NCBI GenBank assembly: GCA_023853785.1
Contig: JAJIRX010000512.1
Span: 1-64,000 of the forward strand
Length of the DNA stretch: 64,000 bases
DNA from: Psilocybe azurescens
Taxonomy: Eukaryota > Basidiomycota > Agaricomycetes > Agaricales > Agrocybaceae
Reading direction: 5' to 3'
Below are positions 29,541 to 41,569 of this stretch, one piece after another; the stretch's first letter is position 1, and each line of letters begins with the position of its first letter. The notes under the pieces were generated by a model. It did no database searches. It was not told the DNA's origin and saw only the letters and a program-made list of their open reading frames with translations. The translations under genes and the position numbers were made by a program.

Positions 29541-30449
29541 TTTTAAGCTCGGAATGGTTTACACCCTTTCAACGGTGGTGGTTTATTAGGTTTATTGTTG
29601 TCGACATGGGTGTTGCCAGTAACGAATACTATTTATAGGACTCGTTCTTTGATTGATCGGGACTCACCAAAATTTTGGTCAGTGTAATGTTTAACTGGCG
29701 GTATCTCGCCGTGTTCTACCTAAGGGTTAGATATTAGTAAGGTTTAAGGCTTCAGAGCATTCTAAGACTAAGGGTTAGTTTCACTTCAGGATGACGTTAA
29801 GGCTTATTTAAGCCTTAGAACACCCTGAAATTAAGTAAAATTCAGGTTGCTGAGGATCCAATTCCCATCGTTGTATATTATCCAACCACCTTACCTATAG
29901 TCAATCTTTCACTATTTTCTACAGTGAAATATATCAGAAATTTAAATAAGAAGACCGACAGAAATTTTTGCCATGGTTTACCCGAGGTTGAAGGATAGTC
30001 TTAATTAAATACAACACTAGTATCTCGGCACCTACGTAATAGCCATTCCGGGCGGTCGGTATTCTTAGGTTCCCCTCCTTTTTCAACTGCCCGAGGCTCA
30101 ATCTCTGCTATTACTGGTACCAGTTGAAGGCTAGCTCATCTGCTGGTGACCTCTCCGTAATGCTAACGACGTCTCAGATTCATACCTGGCTTGTTGTGTA
30201 CTTCAGCCGTCTAATAAATAAATACAGGGTAGGACCGCCTGGGTGGACTTAAAAGGTACGGACTTGCTTCCATTCAAATCATTCGCCCTCACAGAACCTC
30301 GTCGTACCCTACAGATCAGGATGGTTGGCAGTGCTAAGATGGTTTAGTAGCGCTCAATGGGTGATACAGTGATGGCGCAAGCAGGCCAGCTATACTGTGA
30401 GATGCTGATGGATTTTGATAGTGTCATGAGCTATAGATGTGCATGATCA
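29541..30449. other. No gene recognised
   Basis: About 900 bp of unique-looking sequence between LTR-like copy B and the Ulp1 gene region. No ORF above 60 codons with any motif. Confidence 0.5.
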
Positions 30450-32371
30450 TTGTGTTCTGCCAGGACACTTTTCTTTTTAACACACTCACCTCAACTTTCA
30501 ACCACTGACTCATATACCTCGATTAGCCTAGACCAATGTATTAAATACTGCTTCAATAATATATTCCCAGACAGTGCAAGAGAGGAAGTTATGGACTTAT
30601 ATATGCCACGTATTGCAGTGGCCTACAAGCAAAATAAATGGCAGGCTACGCCATAGCCCACAAGCAAAGTGGGTGGAGGCATATGGTGGAAGCAGAGGAT
30701 GTTCTGGTCCTTGTAAGACTACCCGGAAAAAGAAACCGGCCGGGCGGACAGTCCCCAACCTCTCATTCTCAAGAAAAGATGCCCTCTGGGTACTTGAGAG
30801 GTAGTTATCACAGCGACTAGCAAATCTGTCAAAGGAGCTGTCGCCACAGAGAAACAACAACAAATATGGTGCCTGTCGACCAAACTGGCCAGAAAGTGCA
30901 CCTCCTTTTCGACTTAGACCTTCCTGGTCAAGTTATGGACCACTTAGAATCTGAAGACTTAAGGCTTTGGAACACTCCCTCAACATCTTTGGAATCAAGC
31001 CGTCAAATATGGCGCTTTGGCACCGACAAGTTGGACATCTGCAGAGAAGACGGGGTATTCACTGTTGAACTGGACGCACAAATACAGACGGAGTTAGGCC
31101 TTTTCAACATATTCTACTCCTTCTGGACTACCCTTCCCATCCTGAAGAAGAGAGGCAGTCTGAGTAGGGATTTCAAGGAGGCCATTGGGTATCATCTGCG
31201 ACTTCACGCAATAATAACCGCAACACTGCTGAAATCCGGGGGCCGTCGACAAAGTGTGACTCCTTCTGCTCTCCAGCCATGGCTAAAGAGGACCTTATGC
31301 CTTTTCAATCATGACATACAGTCCAGAAAAAGGTTCGTCAATGTAAAATGCCCCAAACAGCTGCTTACATTCTGTATGTGGGACAACACTTCCTTGATTG
31401 ATATGTGTGATCTTACTCCATTATTGACCCAGCGGTTCTCAACATCATTTCCCGGCCCCAATTTCAGAACTACCTGAAAAATGTTATAACCCCGGTAACT
31501 GGTAGCGAGCATTTTCAATGGACACTATCTACCCCACCTTGGTGCCTTACAAACCTTGTAAAGAGGACAAACTCGGGCTCGGAGTTGCTCGGCAAACAAG
31601 AATCGAAGGGAATATTTATTCTTCCCTACGAAGCACTTGAAAAGACATGGGAAGTTTATCTGGAAATGCCGAAATTCTGTCGGAACTGGGGATCCTACGT
31701 CCTTCTCCACGAATTGCTTCTACGTCTTAAGCCAAAGTGTTGGTTGAATGATGAAGTATTAAACAGCTACATGGCTTTATTACCAGCTAGAGGTCAATCC
31801 GCCATCAAGTTGGTAAACACATATGTGTTTACAAAGCTCAACATGTTCAACCAGAATCAACCAGATTTTTTTTAAAAGAGTGGTGGGTTTTTTTTTTCGT
31901 CATTTGCCCTTCCATTTTACTCAGTGCCTGACAGCTCGGAGGGAAAGGCAGTGATAAAGCGGTAGGAGACGTTATGAACAATTATTCCAAAGTCATAATT
32001 CCAATCAACTGGATGATGAACCACTGGCTTGCTGTCGTGTTGGATGTAGAAAAAAGTTGGTGGTTTTCATGGATAGCTTAAAAAACACACAGATTCAAAG
32101 GGGGAGGCAGCATATTTTTGAAGTAGGTGGCTTTTTTATATATCACAATATTCATTTTATCCTTGAGAACAGGTTCTGAGGGTTCAAATACCTTTAGATG
32201 GCGCATGGACAGTGGAGTCAAGGCGTTCGCCACAACAACCAAACACTTATGACTGTGGCATTTATTGCTGTCAGTTCATAAAATACACCTATTTTGGAAA
32301 ATCAATCCCTCAATGGAAAGAGGAAGACATTGTCCTCCTGCGAGGGAATGATGGTAATGGAATTATATGAA
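30450..32371 (+). pseudogene. Ulp1-type (C48) cysteine protease gene, broken
   Basis: Pieces of a SUMO-protease-like fold appear in order. A 203-codon N-terminal ORF (30866-31477) has no known motif. ORF 31585-31875 contains WLNDEVLNSYMALL and NTYVFTKL, the Ulp1 substrate-groove region. About 31960-32080 gives KVIIPINWMMNHWLAVV with catalytic His (32022-32024), then, after a 1-nt frame change in an A6 run (32050-32055), MDSL with catalytic Asp (32072-32074). About 32190-32371 gives QPNTYDCGIYCCQF with catalytic Gln and Cys (32254-32256). All four catalytic residues are present but the frame is broken. A candidate first exon is 30450-30656. Ulp1-like proteases are often carried by large fungal DNA transposons, which may be its origin. 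Confidence 0.75.
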
Positions 32372-32989
32372 GGGAGTTTACGCTGGTTACATGAATAAAT
32401 CTAGTTTGTCACCTACATGTTCATTGAACTCACTGAGGAAGCTGGACTGACTAGGGACTAGTCTTTCAATCATGCTTATGAACGGTTTTCTAATTCAAAT
32501 GGACATGCGGATGCATGCCACTGTGACATCACCAATCTGGCTATATTTCAATCCAGACCCTCTTAGGTATACTGTAGCCTGGGCTAGTACTCTCCCAGGC
32601 GCATCTACTCTCCATTGCAAATCGAATCACCTATTCTACCGCTTGGTTCACTCACTCAGTATTATAAAAAAACCAAAATATGCTTGAGCAGAGACAATGA
32701 TAAAAGATCAAATTTTATATCTAATATCAGGCTGGGGGGACTTTGTCTCACAAACACACCCCTTAACAGATTCATATAGCGAGGGGTCGCATGTTATGTA
32801 CCCTAGCTCTCCAGCAGCAGTATCCTACACCATTGAGCAATTTTCAATCACGTGCCTATCTCAGAAAATTCAAGGGTCTGCACGTGAGCAATTCGGGCTG
32901 GTTTTCAAATAAAGTGTCTCGCATGATCATTTGTACAATAACCTTATTGCATATGTTTGAATCTAAATCTGTACAATGTGTGATACACC
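32372..32989. other. No gene recognised
   Basis: Between the converging Ulp1 and BAH-PHD-like genes. Short plus-strand ORFs (32472-32687, 32697-32912, 32791-33075) have no family resemblance. Confidence 0.45.
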
Positions 32990-34621
32990 TTACTGAACTG
33001 AACTGTTGCACTCAAGGGATGGAGTGGTGCAAACAGCTATGCATGGCACTGCAAGTATATTTGTGGAAGTTTTGACACAATATCTATACAAACCCAGGGC
33101 ACCAATTGCACTGAAAAATTTTTGGTTACCTACAATCACCTGTTCTGCATCCATATCTCCACGATCTTTGGCTAAAAACCCGAAATAATTCTCGAACGAA
33201 GCAATCCATTCATCCTCACTCCAGGTCATTCCCCCCATTCCCCCTGTGAAGATTTGCCGTGTTTCTTCTTCTTCTACCAGGTCACGGGCTTTTTTAACAA
33301 TTCTAATGTTTCCTGCTGTGAAGTGCCGTGGTCCACCCCTTGCGATTGGCTGATAGGCCAGGCATAGAAGAGTTTCAGGAACCATAGCTGACCCCTGCTC
33401 CTGCAAAGCCATTTGAAGTTGTTTAACAATGGTTTCTTGGGTCGTTCCTCTGGAAATCAAGAGACAAGCTGAATGGCACCATTTCATGCAGGTATAGCAA
33501 TATCTCTGCTCTTCTTCCTCCGGATTCCATATTTGATGGCACATATCTATGGCACAGCCAGAAGGTGGCCCCTGCGTGTTGGTGAGATAAGGTCAATATA
33601 GCTTTTCTGAAAGTACAATTCAAGTACTTACACGGATAATTTTCTGATGCTCATCCCATACGAAGCGAAAGAAATACTCTATAACAGGTTCCTGATCCAC
33701 GTTGTCCGTCAAATGCACAACATCTATATCAGCTATTGAAAACCGTAAGCGTAGCCCACAATAAAGAGGAGAAACTTACATTCTATTGCTTCAGAGGAGT
33801 TAATAACCTCTTCCAGGCCTGGAAATAGCTCATTTTGGGCTGCTGCTCCTAGAATTCTAGTTTGATGGTTATCTTCTGCAGTGCTAATGAATAAATGAAG
33901 CACTTACAGGCGCAGTTTTTTGTCGACTCTTTTGCCTTGAATTGCCTGTTTGATGTCCTGTTTAGACCAAAACCAGCAGACTTTGACTAATGCATCATCC
34001 CGAGAAGGCAATTTTTTATCTCTGTGACCACTCCCTTCCAGTAGGAATCAATGTCCTGACCCCTCCTCTTTTTCTGGCCAGGATGAGAAAACAGATAGCT
34101 AGCAGGGGGTTGTGTAAAAGAAAAAGCTAAAGTGCAGTAGATGGCTTACCAGTCTCCAATCGTCAACGTAAGGCTCTCATCTATTACATACCTGGATCTC
34201 AGTGGGTGGGCGACAAGATCTCTAATTGAATCCTACCTTCATGCAAAATAACAAATTCGGAGACCCCTTTTGCTGAATCGCTATTCCAAAGCATCCCAAG
34301 TTGGTCATTTTCTTCAGGATTGAGTGGCATGATGGGAGTAACAGAGGGAAGAAAATGTAAACTAACTTGTGACAAACAGCAGACAGAATCCATGTTGTTT
34401 GGTGCATCAACTCTACATACCTCAACCATGCACCGGAAAGATATTGACCACTGGATTTCCTGCATAATATTTAATCCTTCAGACTCAGTAAATTCCCAGA
34501 GTAATGAACCTGTAGAGCCTCTTGTTGCCGGCAATTTCTCTTTAGATGGGCCAACATCCTCACCAGCCCCAATGGTATCTTGCGTTTTTTTTTTTACCAA
34601 AATTTCAAGTCTAACCATCAT
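32990..34621 (-). CDS. BAH-PHD-like zinc-finger gene (multi-exon)
   Basis: The last exon (32990-33544) encodes a Cys/His cluster, CHQIWNP..RYCYTCMKWCHSACL, of PHD-finger shape, then 150 residues without motif. Upstream on the minus strand, 33640-33750 reads ISIADIDVVHL..EYFFRFVWD, like the end of a BAH domain as found before the PHD finger in many mushroom proteins. The first visible exon, 34199-34621 (140 codons), is of unknown fold. Exons are separated by short sequences with GT..AG-type ends. The finger is incomplete against a full PHD. A chromatin-reader role is inferred; it could equally be a transposon-carried or decaying copy. Confidence 0.45.
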
Positions 34622-34799
34622 ATCTCAGGACACTCTACATTCTTCTTTCAATTGTATACGATCCTATGCTCAATTCTCTCCAGGCGCGGTGTGTACAATC
34701 CTCTTGCGGAATGCTTGATGACCTAATCTGTTTTATTAAGTGCTCTTCATCTCCCCCTATACAAATTCGCTCTCTGGATAACGCAAGACTCTCCCCTGA

Positions 34800-35420
34800 T
34801 TCGTCACTTGGCCTAGTGGATCTATTCTCATTATATTAGCTTTCTGTCTAATCTCTGTAATTCAGGGCTCGGCACCCAACAGCGTAGGAACCTCCGAATA
34901 CTTGCAGCGCCAAAGAAGGCATTCCACACCGTCATCACTTGGCCTGGTAAATTTATTTCATTTGTGACGCTTCTTGTCTAATGTCTTTAACTTAGGGCTC
35001 GGCACCCTGCAGTGTACAAAGTTCTGAATACTACGGCACCAAGGAAGAAATTCCCCACAGTCATCCCTTGACCTAGTAAATTTATTTCATTTCATTTGCA
35101 AAATTTTCTGTCTAATACCTATAACCTAGGGCTCGGAACCCTGCAGCGTACAAACTGCCGAATACTTATGGCACCAAAGAAGGAATTCCTCACAGTCATC
35201 TCTTGGCCTGGTAAATTCATTTTAATTAGGGAACTCTGTGTCTAACGTTCATGGCTTTAGGGCTCACCACCTGGCAGTGTACACAGTTCCGAATACTTGC
35301 AGCACCAAAGATTACAACTCTCTGACCCGCCGCTTGTCCTAGTAAATATGCCCCCTTCCTCCAAAACTCGCTGACTAATCTCAGTAACCCAGTGTCTATC
35401 ACGCAGTATACAGTCAAACC
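34800..35420. repeat. ~131-bp tandem array, five copies
   Basis: The landmark CACTTGGCCTAGTAAAT (variants) occurs at 34805, 34936, 35066, 35200 and 35331. Each unit also carries AGGGCTCGGCACCC, GCAG(C/T)GTA and GAATACTTGCAGCACCAAAG words. The fifth copy is partial and most diverged. It lies just beyond the 5' end of the minus-strand BAH-PHD-like gene. Confidence 0.9.
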
Positions 35421-35664
35421 TCCCTGTTTGTATTCCCATAGCATCCTTTCTTTATAGTGTTGTTAACTTTTCGAGGAAGGAATCAACGCCTCCTATGTTT
35501 CTTTTATCTCATCGAAAAAGAAAGGTCTGGGTCATGTTCTTTTTCATTACGCCCCACCACTGCTAAAAGCATTAACAGGCTTCCAGCACACAGAGTCAAC
35601 ACTCAGTGAAAAAGAGACGCGTTAGTGCTTTTACAATTTACCCTCATTATTCCCTTTTGATTAA

Positions 35665-36360
35665 ATGTCTTGGGTAAAGTTTGAGGCCCATTCTTCGACA
35701 TCATATATTCCAACAGAAGGATCATCCTTCCATCCAGCGGAATCACATGTTGATGGAATGGACACAGCTGCAGAATGTCAAACGGTACAAGTGGCTGAAT
35801 TTCCCTGTACTGGAGTGTATTCAAAAGGTGAAGTCATTTCTTGCATTTGCATAAATCCCGCCTGACAAAAATAACAGCACGAATTCTGGGAGATCCATGG
35901 TTCTGGGAAAGGGCTTGGAGAAATCTAAAAATTTTGATTCCGCTTCCCCAATCAACCTATCTATTCTGGACTTCTATCTGCTCGCGGACTGGCTTGAAAA
36001 AAAAGAAAAATTGAGAACTGCCACTCCACCTTGTTATTATATCGACTTGCGAACTCTGAAAAATTTAAATGATGGGTTCCCGGAAAGTTCGCTCAAGGTC
36101 AACTTTTCGCTGCCTGAGGACGGTAACATTCCAAAAAGACCCGTCTTTTTATTAATGGAGAAATGCCCTGACTATCCCACACCGCTCCTTCTGGTCCTCA
36201 ACTACGAAAAAATAAAGCACTGCTTCTAGGTGTCAATGTCGAAATCCCAAGATTTGACAATCCTACATGGTTTCTTCAGATATGGAAAGCAGTTGCAGAA
36301 TTTTTCAACTGGGATTGCCCAGATTTATTTGTCACCATGATCTTTCAAAAGTGGATCCTG
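35665..36360 (+). pseudogene. Exons of an unassigned gene, frameshifted
   Basis: ORF 35665-35865 (66 codons) is followed by ORF 35897-36229 (110 codons; NLSILDFYLLADWLEKKEK, then PVFLLMEKCPDYPTP). A 1-nt frame change near 36215 leads into LLLGVNVEIPRFDNPTWFL and FNWDCPDLFVTMIFQKWIL, ending before a GTAGGT donor at about 36361. No domain is recognised. It is probably the 5' portion of the same large gene as the next two entries, judging by direction and close spacing. Confidence 0.4.
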
Positions 36361-36462
36361 GTAGGTGCTTCCTAATTTAAAAAAGGAAGAGCAAATTTTG
36401 ACTAAATAATTAGGGAAGGTTGGAATTTGGGCAAAAAGCCGCTTCCTTATTCCATCAAATGA

Positions 36463-37542
36463 TTGTTGGACGCTGGAAATGGCAAGATGATGGATGGGGA
36501 AAACCCACTGCACCAAGCTTTCATTGTGGCCGATTTATGCTTCAGCGGGTCTTCGGTAAAAACGCTCGAGCGTTGCACGTCATACGGACAATCCTGGAAG
36601 CTCCTTCGGGCAGAGTGCCATGATTCCTGGGTCAGAGCGGCTGAGGCAAGTATTAGCGATTTGGGAATTGGCTTTTTAAACTTTAGCTGGGTACGATACT
36701 CACTGATAAGGCTGTCAAACTACCTTGGGTCTTGCAAAACTTGCGAGACACACTCTGAAGATGATATTTTAGCTCAAATCCTGGCAATAACTGACAGTTC
36801 TGAAGACGATCAAGAGGACAGCACATCAGAGGCAAGCCGGCCCGTTAGACCCAAGATGTGGAATACCCAATGCACTCCCAAGGAAAACCCTGCCACAGAA
36901 ACGAGAAGGGCTCCAGCTGTATTTCATGTCCAAGATGACGACTATGGCTCTTCTCCAATCAAACCTCGGAATATTATACCCACAGAAAAAAATATCTGGG
37001 TGTTTGGCGGAGGCGCTGGACAAGTCTTACCAGATTGTTGGATGTTCTGGAAAGATCAAGGCTTTAGGTCACACCCCGGCTTTTTCCGTACCCTGCCCTT
37101 GGACAGCACTGAGGCAAAATCACAGGTCTTCGAAGTTCCCTTTCCTAAATCAACAAAGCTAGAAGAATTTGAGCCAGAAAATTCGAATGATGAAAAAACT
37201 TTGGCGCTTTCTGCACAGTCTTTTATTGATGAAGCTGGCCCACAATCTGGCACTGAAGCCAGCAGGCGGGTTTTCCTCCTGGGAAGGGAAAGGGAGAAAG
37301 GAACTTCACAAAATCAGGATAAATACCTAATCCTTGACTTGGAAAAAGATAACATCTGTCTTCCTATTGAAAATGTGGAGATATCCGTTGACTTGGACAG
37401 CTTAATCTGGGTCACAAGCATTGCAAACTTTAAAGCATGTGCCATTCACCTAAATTTAACACCGGTGTATCAAAAAAAGCGGCATTCTCCACCCACAACT
37501 TTGTTTATGTCAATCTGGTTTCCCTCCAAGAAATCAAGATGA
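36463..37542 (+). CDS. Large unassigned ORF, 359 codons
   Basis: Unbroken ORF. The middle third is acidic and Ser/Glu-rich (SEDDILAQIL, SSEDDQEDSTSEASR), the remainder mixed, with Trp-rich short motifs (KNIWVFGGGAGQVLPDCWMF). Near the start, WKLLRAECHDSWVRAAEASI looks like an exon read in frame. No catalytic motif is visible. It continues the plus-strand series begun at 35665. Family unknown; the style is that of the large hypothetical proteins that travel with Ulp1 genes in mushroom transposons, which is an inference. Confidence 0.45.
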   Translation: MLDAGNGKMMDGENPLHQAFIVADLCFSGSSVKTLERCTSYGQSWKLLRAECHDSWVRAAEASISDLGIGFLNFSWVRYSLIRLSNYLGSCKTCETHSEDDILAQILAITDSSEDDQEDSTSEASRPVRPKMWNTQCTPKENPATETRRAPAVFHVQDDDYGSSPIKPRNIIPTEKNIWVFGGGAGQVLPDCWMFWKDQGFRSHPGFFRTLPLDSTEAKSQVFEVPFPKSTKLEEFEPENSNDEKTLALSAQSFIDEAGPQSGTEASRRVFLLGREREKGTSQNQDKYLILDLEKDNICLPIENVEISVDLDSLIWVTSIANFKACAIHLNLTPVYQKKRHSPPTTLFMSIWFPSKKSR

Positions 37543-37582
37543 ACTAGACCACCCGCAAAGTCGACTTCTGCAGGACGTACGA

Positions 37583-39972
37583 TTGAGCCGCATCCCCCAT
37601 CTCAGATTTGGATTCTGTGGAGAAGCAGAGAGAAGAATTAACTTCTATGTATTTTTCCCGAGGATGATACACCAAAATGAGAAGACTCATCGATATGCAA
37701 CCCTCCTCCCCATGCCAGTTCAAGAACTTTGGTACGATAGTGTCATCATTCCATCATGCAACCTGGCATTCAAAGGCATTCCAGGATTTGCGGAGTATAT
37801 TCCTTCAAACCTTGCAGATCTGTGGAACCGTGCCGGTGACAAAAAGCACAGACACATTTAATCTGTGAACCACAGATAGACCGTCTAATGGTCGCAATTG
37901 AACACCTCATCAAGGACGATCCTGGTTTATTATCTTGTTTTGGGTCTTGCTTTATTGTGGCCGATGGCCGAGGGATGAAACTTGCCACAAAGCAGTGTGT
38001 CCATCCAATGCGCGCGAGAGGCCTCATCTTCTATGGATTTCAACCTTGTTAAAGACATGTTTTCTGATCTAAACTGGGACCAAATGCTGGACCCAAGATT
38101 GAGTGGACTATACTTAGATCGGGCATTTCAATTCACAGCAACTATAAGGAACACCTGGTGGCTTTGTGGCGACTACAAAGCCTCCAGCGATTCATTCGGC
38201 GCCCTGGGAACAAAGAAAGGGGTTGTTCATCACTTCTCCACCCTTGCATCATACAGAGGCATAAAGGCGGAGATGCAAGAAAAATTCAAGGAAGAAACCA
38301 ACCTAGTCAGTCGATATTTGTTATTGCCTGGCCTTCCAACTGGTTAGGAACCCAGGTCTTGATGAATACCTTTGCCGTGATGAAGACATAATTCATCGTT
38401 CTAAGAGGTTTATTGGGGCATGTAAAAAATGGACGGAGCAATTGCGGTCTGGAATCACTAGGTCATTTGGTGTAAGAGATGAAATCCGTGGTTTGGCAGG
38501 AACTATCTTAACACATTTACCCGGGCGCGAATAGAACAGGTGAGTCCTTCCTAGATCATAGAAAGAATTCCTCTATAACTGATAACTGTGTATAGGCAAA
38601 GACCTGGCTTCGATCCAATCCGATACTTTGGATTAAGTCATCTACCTTTTTCACATTTTTGGAAAGAAGGTTTACAGAGCTTTGTCTGCTGCATGAAAGA
38701 TGCTTCAACTTCCGTTTGCTGAATTACCGAACAATGTCTCTTGTTATTGGCCACCTCCTGCGTCATTCTCTTGTCACTCCAATCATCAAGAACATGCCCA
38801 TCACTGCAGTATTTCGTGAATTGCGATTTGAGGAAGTCATGATGGGGTGGGGAATATTTTTATTGCATGACTTGGACTGGAAGAAGATGAAGCTTCTTGG
38901 AGTTCCAGATGAGGATTCCGCCGGGCTGGTAAATGCATATAAACTCCCATTCAAACAAGTGACATTAAAAAAGAGGTGCCTCTGTTAAAGCTATGTCCAC
39001 AAGCCATATCGAAGGACTACCCATGGGGTGAAATGGTGACAGATTCACGTCTCAAAGAGCTTCTACAAACCGTACCCAGCCAATTCCTGAAGACGCCATC
39101 CCCTCAATTACCTGGCGATCTGACACATCCGGATTCAGCTCTGATTTTCATGGCTTTTACAACTCAAATATGGCTGCTTTTAAGTCACCAGTTCAATTTT
39201 GTTCCTGATGCCCCTCCAAGAAATCTGGAGGAAGCAACAGCTATCTGGACTCTAGTAAACATGCAAAAATTGTTTGGAGACATCTCGGTCCTCCCAACCT
39301 ACGATGGTGTAGAACAGGAACTGGAGACAGGACGGCCAGGAAACATAATCTTTAGGAGAAGACGAAAGTTTTTTTCCCCGAACCAGATAGACTGGATGAA
39401 TCTCCCCTTAAACCATTCACGACTCACAATGCCTATTATCTTCACACCTATCATGCTATCTTGGCAACTCAAACCAAGCAGCAAGTTGAAAAGCTTAATC
39501 ACGATCTGGATGTTATTTTTGACACCTTGCAGTGCCTGCCTGCATCTGTTTATGATAGGAAGAGAGATTTGATTTGGAAAACTCGCGAAGGAAAACTGGA
39601 ATTTGTGGTCAATGCAATATACTATTGAGTAAAGAGCATTTTATACGAAAAGGAGAACCCAGTGGCACGCCGTGGCCAACTCAACGCGCCTGCACTCCAG
39701 AAGAAGCTGCACGAGCACTTGTAAGACAGTGCTTATGGTTCTATAGTGATATTATTGACCTAAATCTTCACAGGCATGGCTACAATTCTTACAGAAAACA
39801 CAAAAATCTAAATCACACGGGGTTAAAAGGGGTCAAACCTGTTTCTGAAACAACCTTCATCCCGGAAAAGCACTCAAACAGTAGTGATTCAGATACAAAT
39901 CACTTGTCCCAGAGTGAAGGGAAAGCAATGCTGATAAATGCTGGCTGTGATAACCTTGGCCAAATTTTTTGA
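37583..39972 (+). pseudogene. Broken multi-exon gene, unassigned Agaricomycete repeat family
   Basis: Successive plus-strand ORF pieces form one line: 37583-37861; then, after a frame change, IDRLMVAIEHLIKDDPG and CFIVADGRGMKLATKQ (37870-38030); 37982-38347 (GLYLDRAFQFTATIRNTWWL..VVHHFSTLASYRGIKAEMQ); a further frame change to 38541; 38659-38988 (LLHERCFNFRLLNY..VIGHLLRHS); 38976-39572; and 39574-39972, which has a Cys pair (ICGQC). A GT donor follows 38541 (AACAGGTGAG), so some breaks are introns, but several are plain frameshifts. The pattern resembles large hypothetical proteins repeated in mushroom genomes. No enzyme motif is recognised. Confidence 0.45.
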
Positions 39973-41242
39973 CATGCTCAGGTCACTGCTTCTGGCAGCG
40001 GATAGATGGCCTCTGTGTTACATTTTGGGAGTAGCTATATATTGATAAGATGTCACAAAAGCTATTAATATAGTATTCCCCATAGATATTGTTTTAACAC
40101 TGTAGGTACTTCTCTCTCGGAAACAATGGTAAATACACACGAACCCGCTGCAGCATAACAACCGGTCACTACCAACTGTAAGATATTATATACCGTAGCA
40201 AATGCCCAAAATATCACGATCTTAGAATGAGATATGACTCAGAAACATGGTTATTTTGCTTTCTACAGCCTCCTGAAATTTTTAAGAAATTTTTCCAGGC
40301 CTCTTCTTTTGGAGGGTATAGGTTTGAATATTTGAAGCATGGCAAAATTTGAATTGGGTTTATATTTGCCATTCTCAATGAGATATGCAGGCTGAAAGTT
40401 CACAGCTTTCGGTCATAATTAATATTTTTGCACAATATCCGGTATGTTCGTTGGCTTATATCTTGTCGAAAAATGAAGTTATAAATATGATTAAAACTGT
40501 CCAGTATTCAAATAAATTACCTGTTGGCATTTATTCATTGTAAATCTGGTACAACATACATTTCGTGGACAGTGTTACACAATTGGATTAACAGACCGTG
40601 TTTGAAGAACATTCTTGAATCACGTCTGGATTTAGAATAGGTTTGCCGTAATAAAACTAGCCATTCTCTGGAAATAACCGCCATCCTGGACATTAAGGTT
40701 GTGGACGTCTGATATTTTGACTGTAAAATCCATGCAGTGGGCAGGTATTCATTAATATACATTTGATAAGTTTTCATTAATTCTGTTAGGAATTATAACA
40801 TGTATCTATTAATTGCAAGACGGTACAAAATAATTTTCGTCTAGGTCTTGCACAAGTCACGTGATGTTCACCAAATATCATAGTCTCCTGGCAAATCCCC
40901 AACGTGTCAATTCATCTGCCCTGAGGGTAAGCCTAATATTTACTCGCCGCAGCCTGAAGGGTATGTAGTCACAGCTTCCTGAATTCAGAACATCACTACC
41001 CACACTGCTGACAGAGATAGCTGAGAGCATACTCCTGTGCCATGGCCCCGACCTATGCGTAATAGGCATAAGTGTTTGCAATCTGCCATCCTCCGCTATT
41101 GTTGTTCGAGAATTTCAGTCGCATTTTCTGGAGTTGAACAAGGAGCGCCTGAACGGATGCAGAAGGTGACGCCGGTGCTATGATAGTGCGTGGACAAGGG
41201 TGGTCGTGTCACAAGCTAACCGTATAGCAGGATTGAAGCCAC
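39973..41242. other. No gene recognised
   Basis: About 1.3 kb of AT-rich sequence after the broken gene. No ORF above 80 codons and no repeat structure seen. Confidence 0.5.
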
Positions 41243-41421
41243 GTTTCAAGCATCGCGTTGCTTTGTAACCACATGTAGCCTTAGCCAGTTTTGAGTTCAA
41301 AGCAGCCTGGAAGGGTGGTTGAGGCCGAAAACTTCGGGCGCACACCGATGAGAGGGCGCTCAAGAAAAGCATCGACCTTGCCCAGCACCTGGTGACATGG
41401 CAGAAGACAAACGAAAATAGG
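41243..41421 (+). repeat. Dispersed ~175-bp repeat, copy 1
   Basis: From TTTCAAGCATCGCGTTGC through TTGAGTTCAAAGCAGCCTGG, CGGGCGCACACC and AGAGGGCGCTCAAGAA to GGCAGAAGACAAACGAAAATAGG. The same sequence with substitutions is at 61471-61640 in the same orientation. Nature unknown. Confidence 0.8.
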
Positions 41422-41569
41422 TGAGATCTGGCAACGCAACAGTAATTCAAACTCCGACACACCTGCATCGAAGTGGCACACTTTGATGTCACCCCCGTGG
41501 CAACAGATAGCGACTAGTTTGGGTGAAGACATTGGGATTTTAAATAAAGTCTTCGTTACAGAATTTCAT

